Shown here piece after piece: positions 14,791 to 22,085 of a stretch of DNA of 32,828 nucleotides. The notes under the pieces are model-generated. The model searched no databases. It saw only the letters and a program-made list of their open reading frames with translations, and was not told where the DNA came from. Origin of the DNA: Bifidobacteriaceae bacterium (GTDB lineage: Bacteria; Actinomycetota; Actinomycetes; Actinomycetales; WQXJ01); contig JAITJY010000236.1 of assembly GCA_031278675.1 (NCBI GenBank), positions 1-32,828 on the forward strand, written 5' to 3'. Position 1 is the first letter of the stretch. Every line of letters starts with the position of its first letter. Position numbers and translations under genes: made by a program.

Positions 14791-16260
14791 CTACTTCCGC
14801 TTCGACCGGGACTGTTTCTTCGGTTGTTGGCGCTGACCGCCCACTGGTTTGGCCTGCCCCTCGCCTTCCGCCTGCTCGTTGGCGGCCTTTTGGCTCGGTG
14901 CCGCATCGGCGGGCTCCGCCTCCCGCTTCGGGGCCCCCGCAGCCGGGGAAGGATTCGCGGCCTGGAGCGGCCCCGACTTACGTTGAGCCCGGCCGGTCCG
15001 CTTCGGTTGGGCGCGCTGAGGGGAGCCGCTCGGGGTCGGTTGGTTCTTGTCCGCCGAGGCGGGCTCGGCCTCCCGCTTCGGGGCCCCGGCGGCAGGGGAA
15101 GGATTGGCGGCCTGGAGCGGCCCCGACTTACGTTGAGCCCGGCCGGTCCGCTTCGGTTGGGCGCGCTGAGGGGAGCCGCTCGGGCCCACCTGGTTCTTAT
15201 CCGCCGCAGCGGGCCCCGCCTCCCGCTTCGGGGCCCCCGCAGCCGGGGAAGGATTCGCGGCCGGAAGCGGCCCCGACTTGCGTTGGGCCCGGCTGGTCCG
15301 CTTCGGTTGGGCGCGCTGAGGGGAAGCGCTCGGGCCCACCTGGTTCTTATCCGCCGAGGCGGGCCCCGCCTCGGCGCCTTCTTCCGGCAACCCTTTCTTC
15401 TGACGCTTTTTTGCGCGGCGTTCTTTCATCCGCCGCTCTGCCTCAGACCCCGGGGCTGGCATATTCCGGATCACAATAAATTGCTGACCCATGGACCACA
15501 AGTTGGTGGTCAACCAGTAAATCAAAACACCAATCGGGAAGTTCACTCCGGACACCGCAAAAATGCCGGGCATGGCATACATCATGATCTTCTGCGTCCG
15601 GAACATCGGATTGTCTTTAGCCGTTTCCGGCATATTCTTCATGGTCAATTGCCGCTGCGTGGTAAAGGTTGTCACCGACATCAGTATGATCAAAATGATC
15701 GTGACAAGCCGCACCGGCCCCGCTGAGGCGCCCGCCCATGTGTCCCGATCCAAGAAGGTGGCCGACAAGGGCGCCCCCAAGAGCCGCGTCGATTCGATCT
15801 GGAGCGCCACCTCTTGGGTGATCGGACCTATGGCCGGCCGGCCATAGTCGCCGCGGGCCAACGCACCGAGCGAATAAAGCACCCGGAATAACGCAAAAAA
15901 CAGCGGTGATTGGGCCAACACCGGCCAGCAGCCACTCATCGGATTAGAACCATGTTTGCGGTACAACGCCATGGTTTCTTCCTGCATGCGGCGGCGTGAG
16001 ACCGGATCGGTCTTCCCCTTATAGCGGCGCTGGATTTTTTGTAGATCCGGCTGCAGCAACTGCATCCCCCGCGATGACCTGATCTGCTTGACGAACAGCG
16101 GGATCATGATCACACGCATGATCACCACCAGCACCACGATCGACAAGATCCACGCCACGCCCTCCGGTAGGCCGATCAGCGCGCCTAATTCGTGGGCCAG
16201 GTACATGATCCACGCCACCGCCCACATAATGGGCCGTAGTACCGGGTCAAGCCAATCCAT
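14791..16260 (-). CDS. yidC: Membrane protein insertase YidC with repeated basic tail
   Basis: YidC inserts and folds membrane proteins, alone or with Sec. The N-terminal 270 residues are the conserved insertase: a first span (about 33-57, with RVIMIPLFVKQIRSSRGM supplying the groove arginine region), a cytoplasmic hairpin (66-105), and spans near 113-132, 183-200, 225-240 and 241-260. The large periplasmic domain of Gram-negative YidC is absent, as expected. The tail from 271 to 489 is highly basic and contains three 50-residue tandem units (299-448), an unusually long and repetitive tail for the family. It starts with ATG at 16260 after AGGTGA and follows yidD, with repeat copy B between. 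Confidence 0.95.
   Translation of the reverse strand: MDWLDPVLRPIMWAVAWIMYLAHELGALIGLPEGVAWILSIVVLVVIMRVIMIPLFVKQIRSSRGMQLLQPDLQKIQRRYKGKTDPVSRRRMQEETMALYRKHGSNPMSGCWPVLAQSPLFFALFRVLYSLGALARGDYGRPAIGPITQEVALQIESTRLLGAPLSATFLDRDTWAGASAGPVRLVTIILIILMSVTTFTTQRQLTMKNMPETAKDNPMFRTQKIMMYAMPGIFAVSGVNFPIGVLIYWLTTNLWSMGQQFIVIRNMPAPGSEAERRMKERRAKKRQKKGLPEEGAEAGPASADKNQVGPSASPQRAQPKRTSRAQRKSGPLPAANPSPAAGAPKREAGPAAADKNQVGPSGSPQRAQPKRTGRAQRKSGPLQAANPSPAAGAPKREAEPASADKNQPTPSGSPQRAQPKRTGRAQRKSGPLQAANPSPAAGAPKREAEPADAAPSQKAANEQAEGEGQAKPVGGQRQQPKKQSRSKRK
14917..15366 (-). repeat. Three tandem 150-bp units in the yidC tail
   Basis: Each unit encodes 50 residues of the pattern xxADKNQ..SPQRAQPKRT followed by RAQRKSGPL..ANPSPAAGAPKRE. 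The DNA period is exactly 150 bp (CCCCGACTT at 14971, 15121 and 15271). The copies are close to identical, so unit number may vary between strains. Confidence 0.92.
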
Positions 16261-16663
16261 GTGTCACCTTTCTCGTGCCCCTCTTAGCCTGGATCCACCG
16301 ATCCTCGCCTACTGCGCCACCCCCGCCAGGCCCGCTGGACGCCCCTGACCCGCTGGGCAGGCCACCGGGTAGCCATCGCCGACCAGGCACGCCCATCACG
16401 CCCTTCCGGGGCTGCTCGATCCGCCGATCCTCGGCGGATCCAAGCTTAGGGACATGGTCCACACCACCGGGATGAAACGGCTGGCAGCGCACCAGCCGCC
16501 ACAAGGCCAGCCCACCACCCTTGACCAGCCCGTGCCGCCGCAAAGCCACCACCGCGTAGCTGGAACAGGTCGGATAAAACCGGCACCGCGGGACAAACAG
16601 CGGCGAGATCGCGACCTGGTAGGCGCGGACCAGGGCTGCGGCCCCCCGCCCTGCCCACCTCAT
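16247..16663 (-). CDS. yidD: YidD with a repeat-encoded C-terminal tail
   Basis: YidD is a short membrane-associated factor that aids YidC-dependent insertion. The canonical part is residues 1-72: AYQVAISPLF, CRFYPTCSSYAVVALRRHG and RCQPFHPGGVDHVP. The ATG at 16663 overlaps the rnpA stop as ATGA. Instead of ending near residue 72-85, the frame continues for about 66 residues through repeat copy B and stops 14 bp inside yidC. At the repeat border the sequence CCTAAGCTTGGATCC contains TAA, but out of frame. The tail is therefore translated repeat, unless the protein is trimmed. Confidence 0.9.
   Translation of the reverse strand: MRWAGRGAAALVRAYQVAISPLFVPRCRFYPTCSSYAVVALRRHGLVKGGGLALWRLVRCQPFHPGGVDHVPKLGSAEDRRIEQPRKGVMGVPGRRWLPGGLPSGSGASSGPGGGGAVGEDRWIQAKRGTRKVTHGLA
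16286..16446 (-). repeat. 161-bp intergenic repeat, copy B (inverted)
   Basis: On the plus strand it opens with AGCCTGGATCCACCGATCC and ends with GGCGGATCCAAGCT. Reversed, it aligns with copies A and C along most of its length, and it is again exactly 161 bp. Its right end contains a 10-bp perfect hairpin (GATCCGCCGA 16418-16427 with TCGGCGGATC 16431-16440, loop 3 nt). It lies between the conserved part of yidD and the yidC start. Confidence 0.9.
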
Positions 16664-16989
16664 CGCAAAGCCTTCGCCAAGGCGCGGCAAACGGCATCGT
16701 CCAACTGGGCGTACGTGGCGTGCGCGGCGCCCGGCAACGCCCGCACCACCACGTCGAGGCTAGGGTCGATCCCGGGCAGGCGGGCAGCCGCGATGGCCCG
16801 CAACCGGCGCACTACCCGATGTCGCTCCACTGAGTTCCCCACTGCTTTCGATACCACAGTTCCGGCTCGCCACGGCCCTACGGTCGGCTGGACGTAGACC
16901 ACCGCCCACCGGCTAGCCCCACGCCGACCGGCGCGGATCAGCGCCGCGAACTGGGCCGGGCGTCGAATCCGATGGTCTTTGGCGAGCAA
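16660..16989 (-). CDS. rnpA: Ribonuclease P protein component
   Basis: RnpA is the protein subunit that helps the RNase P RNA trim tRNA 5' ends. The 109-residue protein shows the family pattern: HRIRRPAQFAALIRAGRR, a central strand, and the RNR motif GNSVERHRVVRRLRA. It lies 9 bp downstream of rpmH and overlaps yidD by 4 bp, the standard arrangement. Confidence 0.95.
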   Translation of the reverse strand: MLAKDHRIRRPAQFAALIRAGRRGASRWAVVYVQPTVGPWRAGTVVSKAVGNSVERHRVVRRLRAIAAARLPGIDPSLDVVVRALPGAAHATYAQLDDAVCRALAKALR

Positions 16990-16998
16990 ACCGGCGGA

Positions 16999-17136
16999 CT
17001 AGACCGCGAGTTCTTTACGGCCTTTGCGGCGGCGCGCCGCGATGATGGCGCGGCCGGCTCGCGTCCTCATGCGCAGGCGGAAGCCGTGGGTCTTCGCCCG
17101 GCGCCGGTTGTTCGGCTGAAACGTTCTCTTAGTCAC
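16999..17136 (-). CDS. rpmH: Ribosomal protein bL34
   Basis: The 45-residue protein MTKRTFQPNNRRRAKTHGFR continuing into LRMRTRAGRAIIAARRRKGR is textbook bL34 of the large ribosomal subunit. The GTG at 17136 with GGAGAAAG ahead is the correct start; the open frame runs upstream to 17223 but those residues do not belong to the protein. It is the first gene of the minus-strand origin cluster, divergent from dnaA. Confidence 0.97.
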   Translation of the reverse strand: MTKRTFQPNNRRRAKTHGFRLRMRTRAGRAIIAARRRKGRKELAV

Positions 17137-17344
17137 GCGACTTTCTCCTATCAGGTACCGCGACCAAACCTGCGGCCCGCTGGGAGCGGCAAAAGGGCAG
17201 GGTTCATCGCATAGACCCAACAAAACTTAGGCCCACCGCCGCCCCTGGGTCAAACCGGGTCCCCGGGGGCCTGCGGCACCCCGCTACAACGCGTCGGCGC
17301 TGAAGCACTACCCTTCTAGGAGCGCCGAACGAAAGGAGCCCGCG
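17137..17344. promoter_or_regulatory. rpmH-dnaA divergent intergenic region
   Basis: This 208-bp gap must carry the promoters of both the rpmH cluster and dnaA. AAAGGAG at 17334-17340 is the dnaA ribosome-binding site. I could not identify a convincing -35/-10 pair or DnaA boxes matching TTNTCCACA here. Confidence 0.6.
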
Positions 17345-18790
17345 TTGAGCGAACCGCCCAGCATTGAGCAGGTTTGGTCTACCGCCGTGGACGCCCTGGT
17401 CGCCTCCGGGCGCATCACCGGCTCCGACTTCGGTTTTACGGCGCTGGTCAGCCCCCGCGGGTTCCTGGGCGACACGGCCCTCCTGGCAGTAGCCTCACCT
17501 TATACCAAAGACCACTTGGAAGTGCATCTACGCGAACCTTTGACTGAGGCTTTGAGTGCTGCCGCCGGGCGCCCCGTCAACTTCGCTGTGACCATCGATG
17601 AAGCCCTCGAAGAACCGTTGCCGCCGGCCACCGAACCGAGGCCAATCCCGTTCCAGGGCAGTTTTGGTCTTGAGGGCGCCGGAGATGACACCGGCGAGAT
17701 CGAACCGATCGCTTCCCCGATTGCTTTCCGGCCGCCTCCCCCAGAATCGCGTCTCCAAGCGCGCTACACCTTCGACACTTTTGTTGTCGGCCGGTCCAAC
17801 CGGTTTGCGGCGGCCGCCGCCCAGGCTGTCGCCGAATCGCCTGCTTCAACCTACAACCCGTTGTTCATCTTTGGGCGCTCCGGGCTGGGTAAGACCCACC
17901 TACTGCACGCGATAGGCAACTATGCTCTGGCTCTGACCACCCCGAACCAACCGAATATGCGGGTTCTTTACACCACATCCGAGGACTTCACCAACGATTT
18001 CATCAGCCACATCGCGGCCAAGAAGATGGAAGAGTTCAAACGCTTCTACCGCAGCCACGACATCTTGCTGATCGACGACATCCAGTTCCTGGCCGACAAG
18101 GGCGCCACCACGGAAGAGTTCTTCCACACTTTCAACTCGCTGTACAACTCCGGCAGCCATATCGTCATCACCTCTGATACGCCCCCCAAACAGCTGGTCG
18201 GTTTCGAAGACCGGCTGCGGACCCGTTTCGAATGGGGGTTATTGACGGACATTGTGGCTCCGGACCTCGAAATGCGGATCGCTATCCTCCGTCTAAAAGC
18301 CACCCGCGAAGGCCTCGACGCCCCCGATGACGTGCAGGAATACATCGCATCGTTGATCTCTTCGAACGTCCGCGAGCTAGAAGGCGCACTGATCCGGGTG
18401 ACGGCTTTCGCGTCGCTCAACCGTCAGCCTGTCACGTTAGCTCTCGCTGAAGTGGTCCTGCGTGACCTGGTGACGGACTCTCAGTCGGAAATCACACCGG
18501 CCTTGATCATTGGCCAGACCGCGCAATATTTCAGTGTCACGATCGAGGACATTTGCGGCCCGTCCCGCCGCCCCCAATTCGCCTACCCGCGACACGTTGC
18601 CATGTACCTGTGCCGCGAGCTGACCGAACTGTCGCTGCCGGTGATCGGCCGCGAGTTCGGTGGCCGCGACCACACCACCGTAATTAACGCGCTGAAGAAG
18701 ATCGCCAAACAGTTGCCCCAAGACCCTGTCGTGTTCAACACTGTCCGCGAACTGACGCACCGCATCAAGCAGTGCGCCGCCGAACAGTAA
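17345..18790 (+). CDS. dnaA: Chromosomal replication initiator DnaA
   Basis: DnaA binds the origin boxes and opens the duplex. Domains in the 481-residue protein are the N-terminal DnaB/self-interaction domain (about 1-90), a short linker (about 90-135), the AAA+ domain with FGRSGLGKTHLL (Walker A, 176-186) and LLIDDIQFLADK (Walker B), and the domain IV helix-turn-helix with GREFGGRDHTTVINALKKI. The linker is shorter than in Streptomyces. The start is TTG at 17345 with AAAGGAG 6-7 nt ahead. Confidence 0.97.
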   Translation: MSEPPSIEQVWSTAVDALVASGRITGSDFGFTALVSPRGFLGDTALLAVASPYTKDHLEVHLREPLTEALSAAAGRPVNFAVTIDEALEEPLPPATEPRPIPFQGSFGLEGAGDDTGEIEPIASPIAFRPPPPESRLQARYTFDTFVVGRSNRFAAAAAQAVAESPASTYNPLFIFGRSGLGKTHLLHAIGNYALALTTPNQPNMRVLYTTSEDFTNDFISHIAAKKMEEFKRFYRSHDILLIDDIQFLADKGATTEEFFHTFNSLYNSGSHIVITSDTPPKQLVGFEDRLRTRFEWGLLTDIVAPDLEMRIAILRLKATREGLDAPDDVQEYIASLISSNVRELEGALIRVTAFASLNRQPVTLALAEVVLRDLVTDSQSEITPALIIGQTAQYFSVTIEDICGPSRRPQFAYPRHVAMYLCRELTELSLPVIGREFGGRDHTTVINALKKIAKQLPQDPVVFNTVRELTHRIKQCAAEQ

Positions 18791-19146
18791 AGCCCGGCTC
18801 GGCACCAGTTATGCCCAGTTGTGGGTAACTCTGTGGATAGTGGTGGATAAGCGCCGAATGTGATGTAAAACACCCCCCTTGGCCGTGGAAAACTCTCCAC
18901 CTGGCTCGCCTCACTCCACAGCCGACGTTAGTTACCCACACCCCCGTCCACTTTTTACTCACACTGCTCCGCTGGCCCCTACCTGCCTACCGACCACTTT
19001 TCCACATGATCCACAGCCTCTACTGCTACTACGCTTAGAGATCTAACGAGGATTGATGTGGATAACCAACATGGTCCAGCCCGCTCATGCCGGCTCCAGG
19101 CCGCGTAGTCTTAGAGGCCACACAAGTAACGAATCGGAGGAACACC
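18791..19146. other. oriC replication origin with DnaA boxes
   Basis: The 356-bp dnaA-dnaN gap holds a cluster of DnaA-box-like 9-mers. On the plus strand these are TTGTGGGTA (18819-18827), CTGTGGATA (18831-18839), TGGTGGATA (18841-18849) and ATGTGGATA (19056-19064). In the opposite orientation they are TTACCCACA (18932-18940), TTTTCCACA (18998-19006) and TGATCCACA (19007-19015). None of these seven is the perfect TTATCCACA. The duplex-unwinding element is not obvious in this GC-rich setting. Position and box density make the assignment secure. Confidence 0.9.
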
Positions 19147-20277
19147 ATGAAGTTCATGGTTGACAGAGATGTCTTGGCTGATGCCGTCGGTTGGGTTGCC
19201 CGCGCCTTGCCGGCCCGCCCCCCTAGCCCCGTCCTGACCGGCGTCAGGATCAAAGCTAGCGCCGCTGCCGCTGGGTCGGTCCAGCTATCGAGCTTCGACT
19301 ACGAAGTATCCGCTAAAGCCCAGGTCGGGGCGGATGTCGAAGGCGCCGGCGACGTACTGGTCTCCGGCAAGCTACTAGCCGAGATCGCCAAGCTGTTACC
19401 CGCCAAACCGGCCACGTTCCGCTTAGAAGGCCCAAAAGTGGTGCTGACCTGCGGAACTTCAACATTTACCCTGCCGACGATGCCGCTCGATGACTACCCA
19501 GCTCTCCCTCACCTGCCCAGCGTGGTCGGTTCGGTAGCGGCTGGTTCGTTTGCGCACGCGGTGGGCCAGGTCGCGGTGGCAGCCACCAAGGATGAGACCC
19601 TGCCGCTCCTGACCGGGGTCAAGGTAGAAATCGAAGGGGAGAACCTGACTCTGCTCGCCACTGACCGCTACCGGTTAGCCATCCGCGAGATGCAATGGCG
19701 GCCGACCAGTCCAGAGACCTCGAGGGTGGCGTTGGTGCGGGCCAAGACACTAAACGAAGTGGCGAAGTCTTTTTCTCCGACAGAACAGATCGAGGTGTCC
19801 CTGACCGCTCCCGGGATTGTGGACATCATCGGTTTCGCCGCCGCCGGCCGGGAAACCACCTCGCTGTTGATCGACGGGGACTATCCGCAGGTACGGAATC
19901 TGTTGCCGGATTCGTTTTCTTCCAGCGCCTCGATCGGGGTAGCCGAACTGATCGAAGCGGTCCGCCGGGTCTCGTTGGTGGCAGAACGCAACACGCCCGT
20001 TCAGATCGCATTCACCGAAGGTCAGGCCGTCTTGAACGCCGGTGCCGGCGATGACGCACAGGCCTCGGAGGTGTTGGAGGCAACACTGGACGGCGAAGAC
20101 ACGACGGTCGCGTTCAATCCCCATTATTTGTTGGAGGGACTGAATGCGATGGGGACGCCCCAGGTGCGGCTCTCGCTCAACCAAACCACCAAGCCGGTGT
20201 TGTTCCAAGGGGAGAAGGACGGCCAAGTGGTACCGGATTACAAGTATTTGCTGGTGCCGATCCGGTTCACTGTCTAG
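19147..20277 (+). CDS. dnaN: DNA polymerase III sliding clamp (beta subunit)
   Basis: DnaN is the ring that tethers polymerase III to DNA. The 376-residue protein starts MKFMVDRDVLADAVGWVARAL and ends VPDYKYLLVPIRFTV, the usual C-terminus. The middle has LPLLTGVKVEIEGENLTLLATDRYRLA, the conserved clamp signature. The ATG at 19147 with CGGAGG 6-7 nt ahead is chosen over the longer frame from 19087. The stop codon TAG is formed at the edge of repeat copy C. Confidence 0.97.
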   Translation: MKFMVDRDVLADAVGWVARALPARPPSPVLTGVRIKASAAAAGSVQLSSFDYEVSAKAQVGADVEGAGDVLVSGKLLAEIAKLLPAKPATFRLEGPKVVLTCGTSTFTLPTMPLDDYPALPHLPSVVGSVAAGSFAHAVGQVAVAATKDETLPLLTGVKVEIEGENLTLLATDRYRLAIREMQWRPTSPETSRVALVRAKTLNEVAKSFSPTEQIEVSLTAPGIVDIIGFAAAGRETTSLLIDGDYPQVRNLLPDSFSSSASIGVAELIEAVRRVSLVAERNTPVQIAFTEGQAVLNAGAGDDAQASEVLEATLDGEDTTVAFNPHYLLEGLNAMGTPQVRLSLNQTTKPVLFQGEKDGQVVPDYKYLLVPIRFTV

Positions 20278-20435
20278 CCTGGATCCACCGATGATCGCCG
20301 CAGAGAGGCACCAAAGGGGTGTGATGGGTGTTCCTGGCCGGCGATGGCGACCCGGCGGTCTGCCCGGGCGGCCAGGGAACTTCCAGCGGGCTTGTCTGGG
20401 GCGGCGAGCTAGGCAAGGATCTGTGGATTGAGGCT
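20276..20435 (+). repeat. 161-bp intergenic repeat, copy C (160 bp)
   Basis: It opens with AGCCTGGATCCACCGATGAT and closes with AAGGATCTGTGGATTGAGGCT. It fills essentially the whole dnaN-recF gap and is in the same orientation as copy A. The dnaN stop uses its first bases, and the recF ATG is 8 bp beyond its right end, so any recF ribosome-binding site (GAGG) lies in the repeat. Confidence 0.9.
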
Positions 20436-20443
20436 AAGTAGCC

Positions 20444-21574
20444 ATGTATTTGAGTGACCTGGCCCTGACCGACTTCAGGTCACATGGCGCAGCGGTGATC
20501 CGGCTGGAACCAGGGGTGACAACCTTCGTTGGCGGCAACGGGCAAGGTAAGACGAACATTGTTGAGGCGGTGGCTTACCTGGCGACACTGGCGTCCCACC
20601 GGGTAGCTGCCACTGCGCCGTTGGTGCGCCGCGGAGCGGAACAGGCCGTCATCCGGGCGAAGGTGGTCCGGGGCGCCAGAGCGGTCCTGATCAATTTGGT
20701 CTTGGCGCCAGGCAAGGCCACCAAGGCAGAACTGGGGCGGGCGAAAGTCAAGCCCGCAGCGTTGCTCGGGGTGGTCAAGGCGGTAGCTTTCACACCCGAG
20801 GACTTGGCCCTGGTCAAGACCGGCCCCGAAGTGCGCCGCCGCTACCTCGACGAGTTGCTGATCCAAATGCGCCCAGCCTTAGCCGGCGTGATCGCAGATT
20901 ACGAAAAAGTCAAAGACCAGCGGACGGCGCTGTTGAAGATGCTGGGGGGCAAGGGGACGGCATCGGGCAACGGCGCCCAAGACGATCTGGCGGCGTGGGA
21001 CTCGGCGGCGGCGCGGCTGGGCGGGCGGCTCACAGCGAACCGGATGGCGCTGGTAGAAGACCTGGCGCCGGAGGTGGCGCGGGTCTACGGGGCGATCGCC
21101 GGGGCGGGCGAAGTGTCATTGAACTACGAACCGACCGTGCCGCTAACGGGGCGGCCGGCCGCTGAACAGGTCGAACAGGCCTTGTTGGCGGCGATGGCGG
21201 AGGGGCGGGCCAGGGAATTGGAACGCGGCGCCGGGCTGGTTGGACCACACCGGGAAGACCTCGCCGTCGCTCTGGACGGATTCCCGGCGCGGGGCTATGC
21301 CTCCCACGGCGAATCGTGGAGCTTGGCGTTGGCCCTCCGGTTGGGTTCATTCGAGTTGATGCGCCGCGACGGCGGCGATGATCCGCTCCTGATCTTGGAT
21401 GATGTCTTCGCGGAACTCGACGCCGGGCGGCGGGCGGCGGTCACCGAACTAGTGGCGGGCGTAGAACAAGTCCTGGTCACTGCGGCGGTCCAACAAGATG
21501 TGCCGGACGGGTTGACTAACACCTGGTTCCACTTGACCAACGGTGAGGTCTTGGCAGGTGAAACCGGTGAGTGA
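20444..21574 (+). CDS. recF: DNA replication and repair protein RecF
   Basis: RecF is an SMC-like ATPase that helps load RecA at gaps. The 376-residue protein begins MYLSDLALTDFRSH and has Walker A GGNGQGKTN (30-38) followed by IVEAVAYLATLASHR, then the signature region SLALALRLGSFELMRRDG and Walker B LLILDDVFAELD with the D-loop. It overlaps the DUF721 gene by 8 bp. Unusually, its upstream region is supplied by repeat copy C. Confidence 0.95.
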   Translation: MYLSDLALTDFRSHGAAVIRLEPGVTTFVGGNGQGKTNIVEAVAYLATLASHRVAATAPLVRRGAEQAVIRAKVVRGARAVLINLVLAPGKATKAELGRAKVKPAALLGVVKAVAFTPEDLALVKTGPEVRRRYLDELLIQMRPALAGVIADYEKVKDQRTALLKMLGGKGTASGNGAQDDLAAWDSAAARLGGRLTANRMALVEDLAPEVARVYGAIAGAGEVSLNYEPTVPLTGRPAAEQVEQALLAAMAEGRARELERGAGLVGPHREDLAVALDGFPARGYASHGESWSLALALRLGSFELMRRDGGDDPLLILDDVFAELDAGRRAAVTELVAGVEQVLVTAAVQQDVPDGLTNTWFHLTNGEVLAGETGE

Positions 21575-22013
21575 GGCAGGGGCGGAAGGACGGCGGGCCG
21601 CCGAAAAAGCCGCCTTGGAACGAGTGCTGGCAGGACAGCGGCGGCTGAAAAAAACTCGGCCCGAAGCGGCGGCCTGGTCGGCGGAGCGGGACCCGAAACT
21701 GGTCGGTGATCTATTCGAAGAACTCGTTGTCCAAGAGGGTTGGTCCCTGGATGTATCGCTTGGTTCACTCGCGGCCGGGTGGGAGGGGATTGTGGGTTCG
21801 CATGTAGCGGAACATTGTTCGCCAGAAGCGTTTGAGGCAGGCGAACTGACCATACGGGCCGACTCGGCGGCGTGGGCCACCCAGATAAGACTGCTGGCCG
21901 GGCCCATGTTACAGGCCGTGGCGAAGGCGGTCGGTGATGGGGTAGTCAAGGACATCAAAGTGGTTGGACCGGCCGCAACCGGACGGAAGGGGCGCTACAT
22001 AGTCCGGCGGTAG
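21567..22013 (+). CDS. DUF721 (DciA-like) protein
   Basis: This 148-residue protein is the small DUF721 gene always found between recF and gyrB in actinobacteria. The core WEGIVGSHVAEHCSPEAFEAG followed by ELTIRADSAAWATQIRLLAG is the family signature. Some DUF721 proteins (DciA) help load the replicative helicase, and the origin location fits. Two GTG starts are possible, 21558 and 21567; the second has GGCAGG 8 nt ahead. Confidence 0.88.
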   Translation: MSEAGAEGRRAAEKAALERVLAGQRRLKKTRPEAAAWSAERDPKLVGDLFEELVVQEGWSLDVSLGSLAAGWEGIVGSHVAEHCSPEAFEAGELTIRADSAAWATQIRLLAGPMLQAVAKAVGDGVVKDIKVVGPAATGRKGRYIVRR

Positions 22014-22014
22014 G

Positions 22015-22020
22015 TAGAAT
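22015..22020 (+). promoter_or_regulatory. gyrB: Candidate -10 element of gyrB
   Basis: TAGAAT matches the actinobacterial -10 consensus well and lies 66 bp before the chosen gyrB start. No good -35 hexamer is seen at the proper distance, so this is a weak assignment. Confidence 0.3.
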
Positions 22021-22085
22021 AGTCACCGCAGATCCCTGTTTTGGACGCTGCTTCGGCGCGCCCGGTGAGAAGAAAGCATGCTGAC

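Noticed and set aside
14460..15726. Plus-strand repetitive ORFs
   Set aside because: They are antisense to the tandem repeats of yidC and jag; the minus-strand products are recognised proteins.
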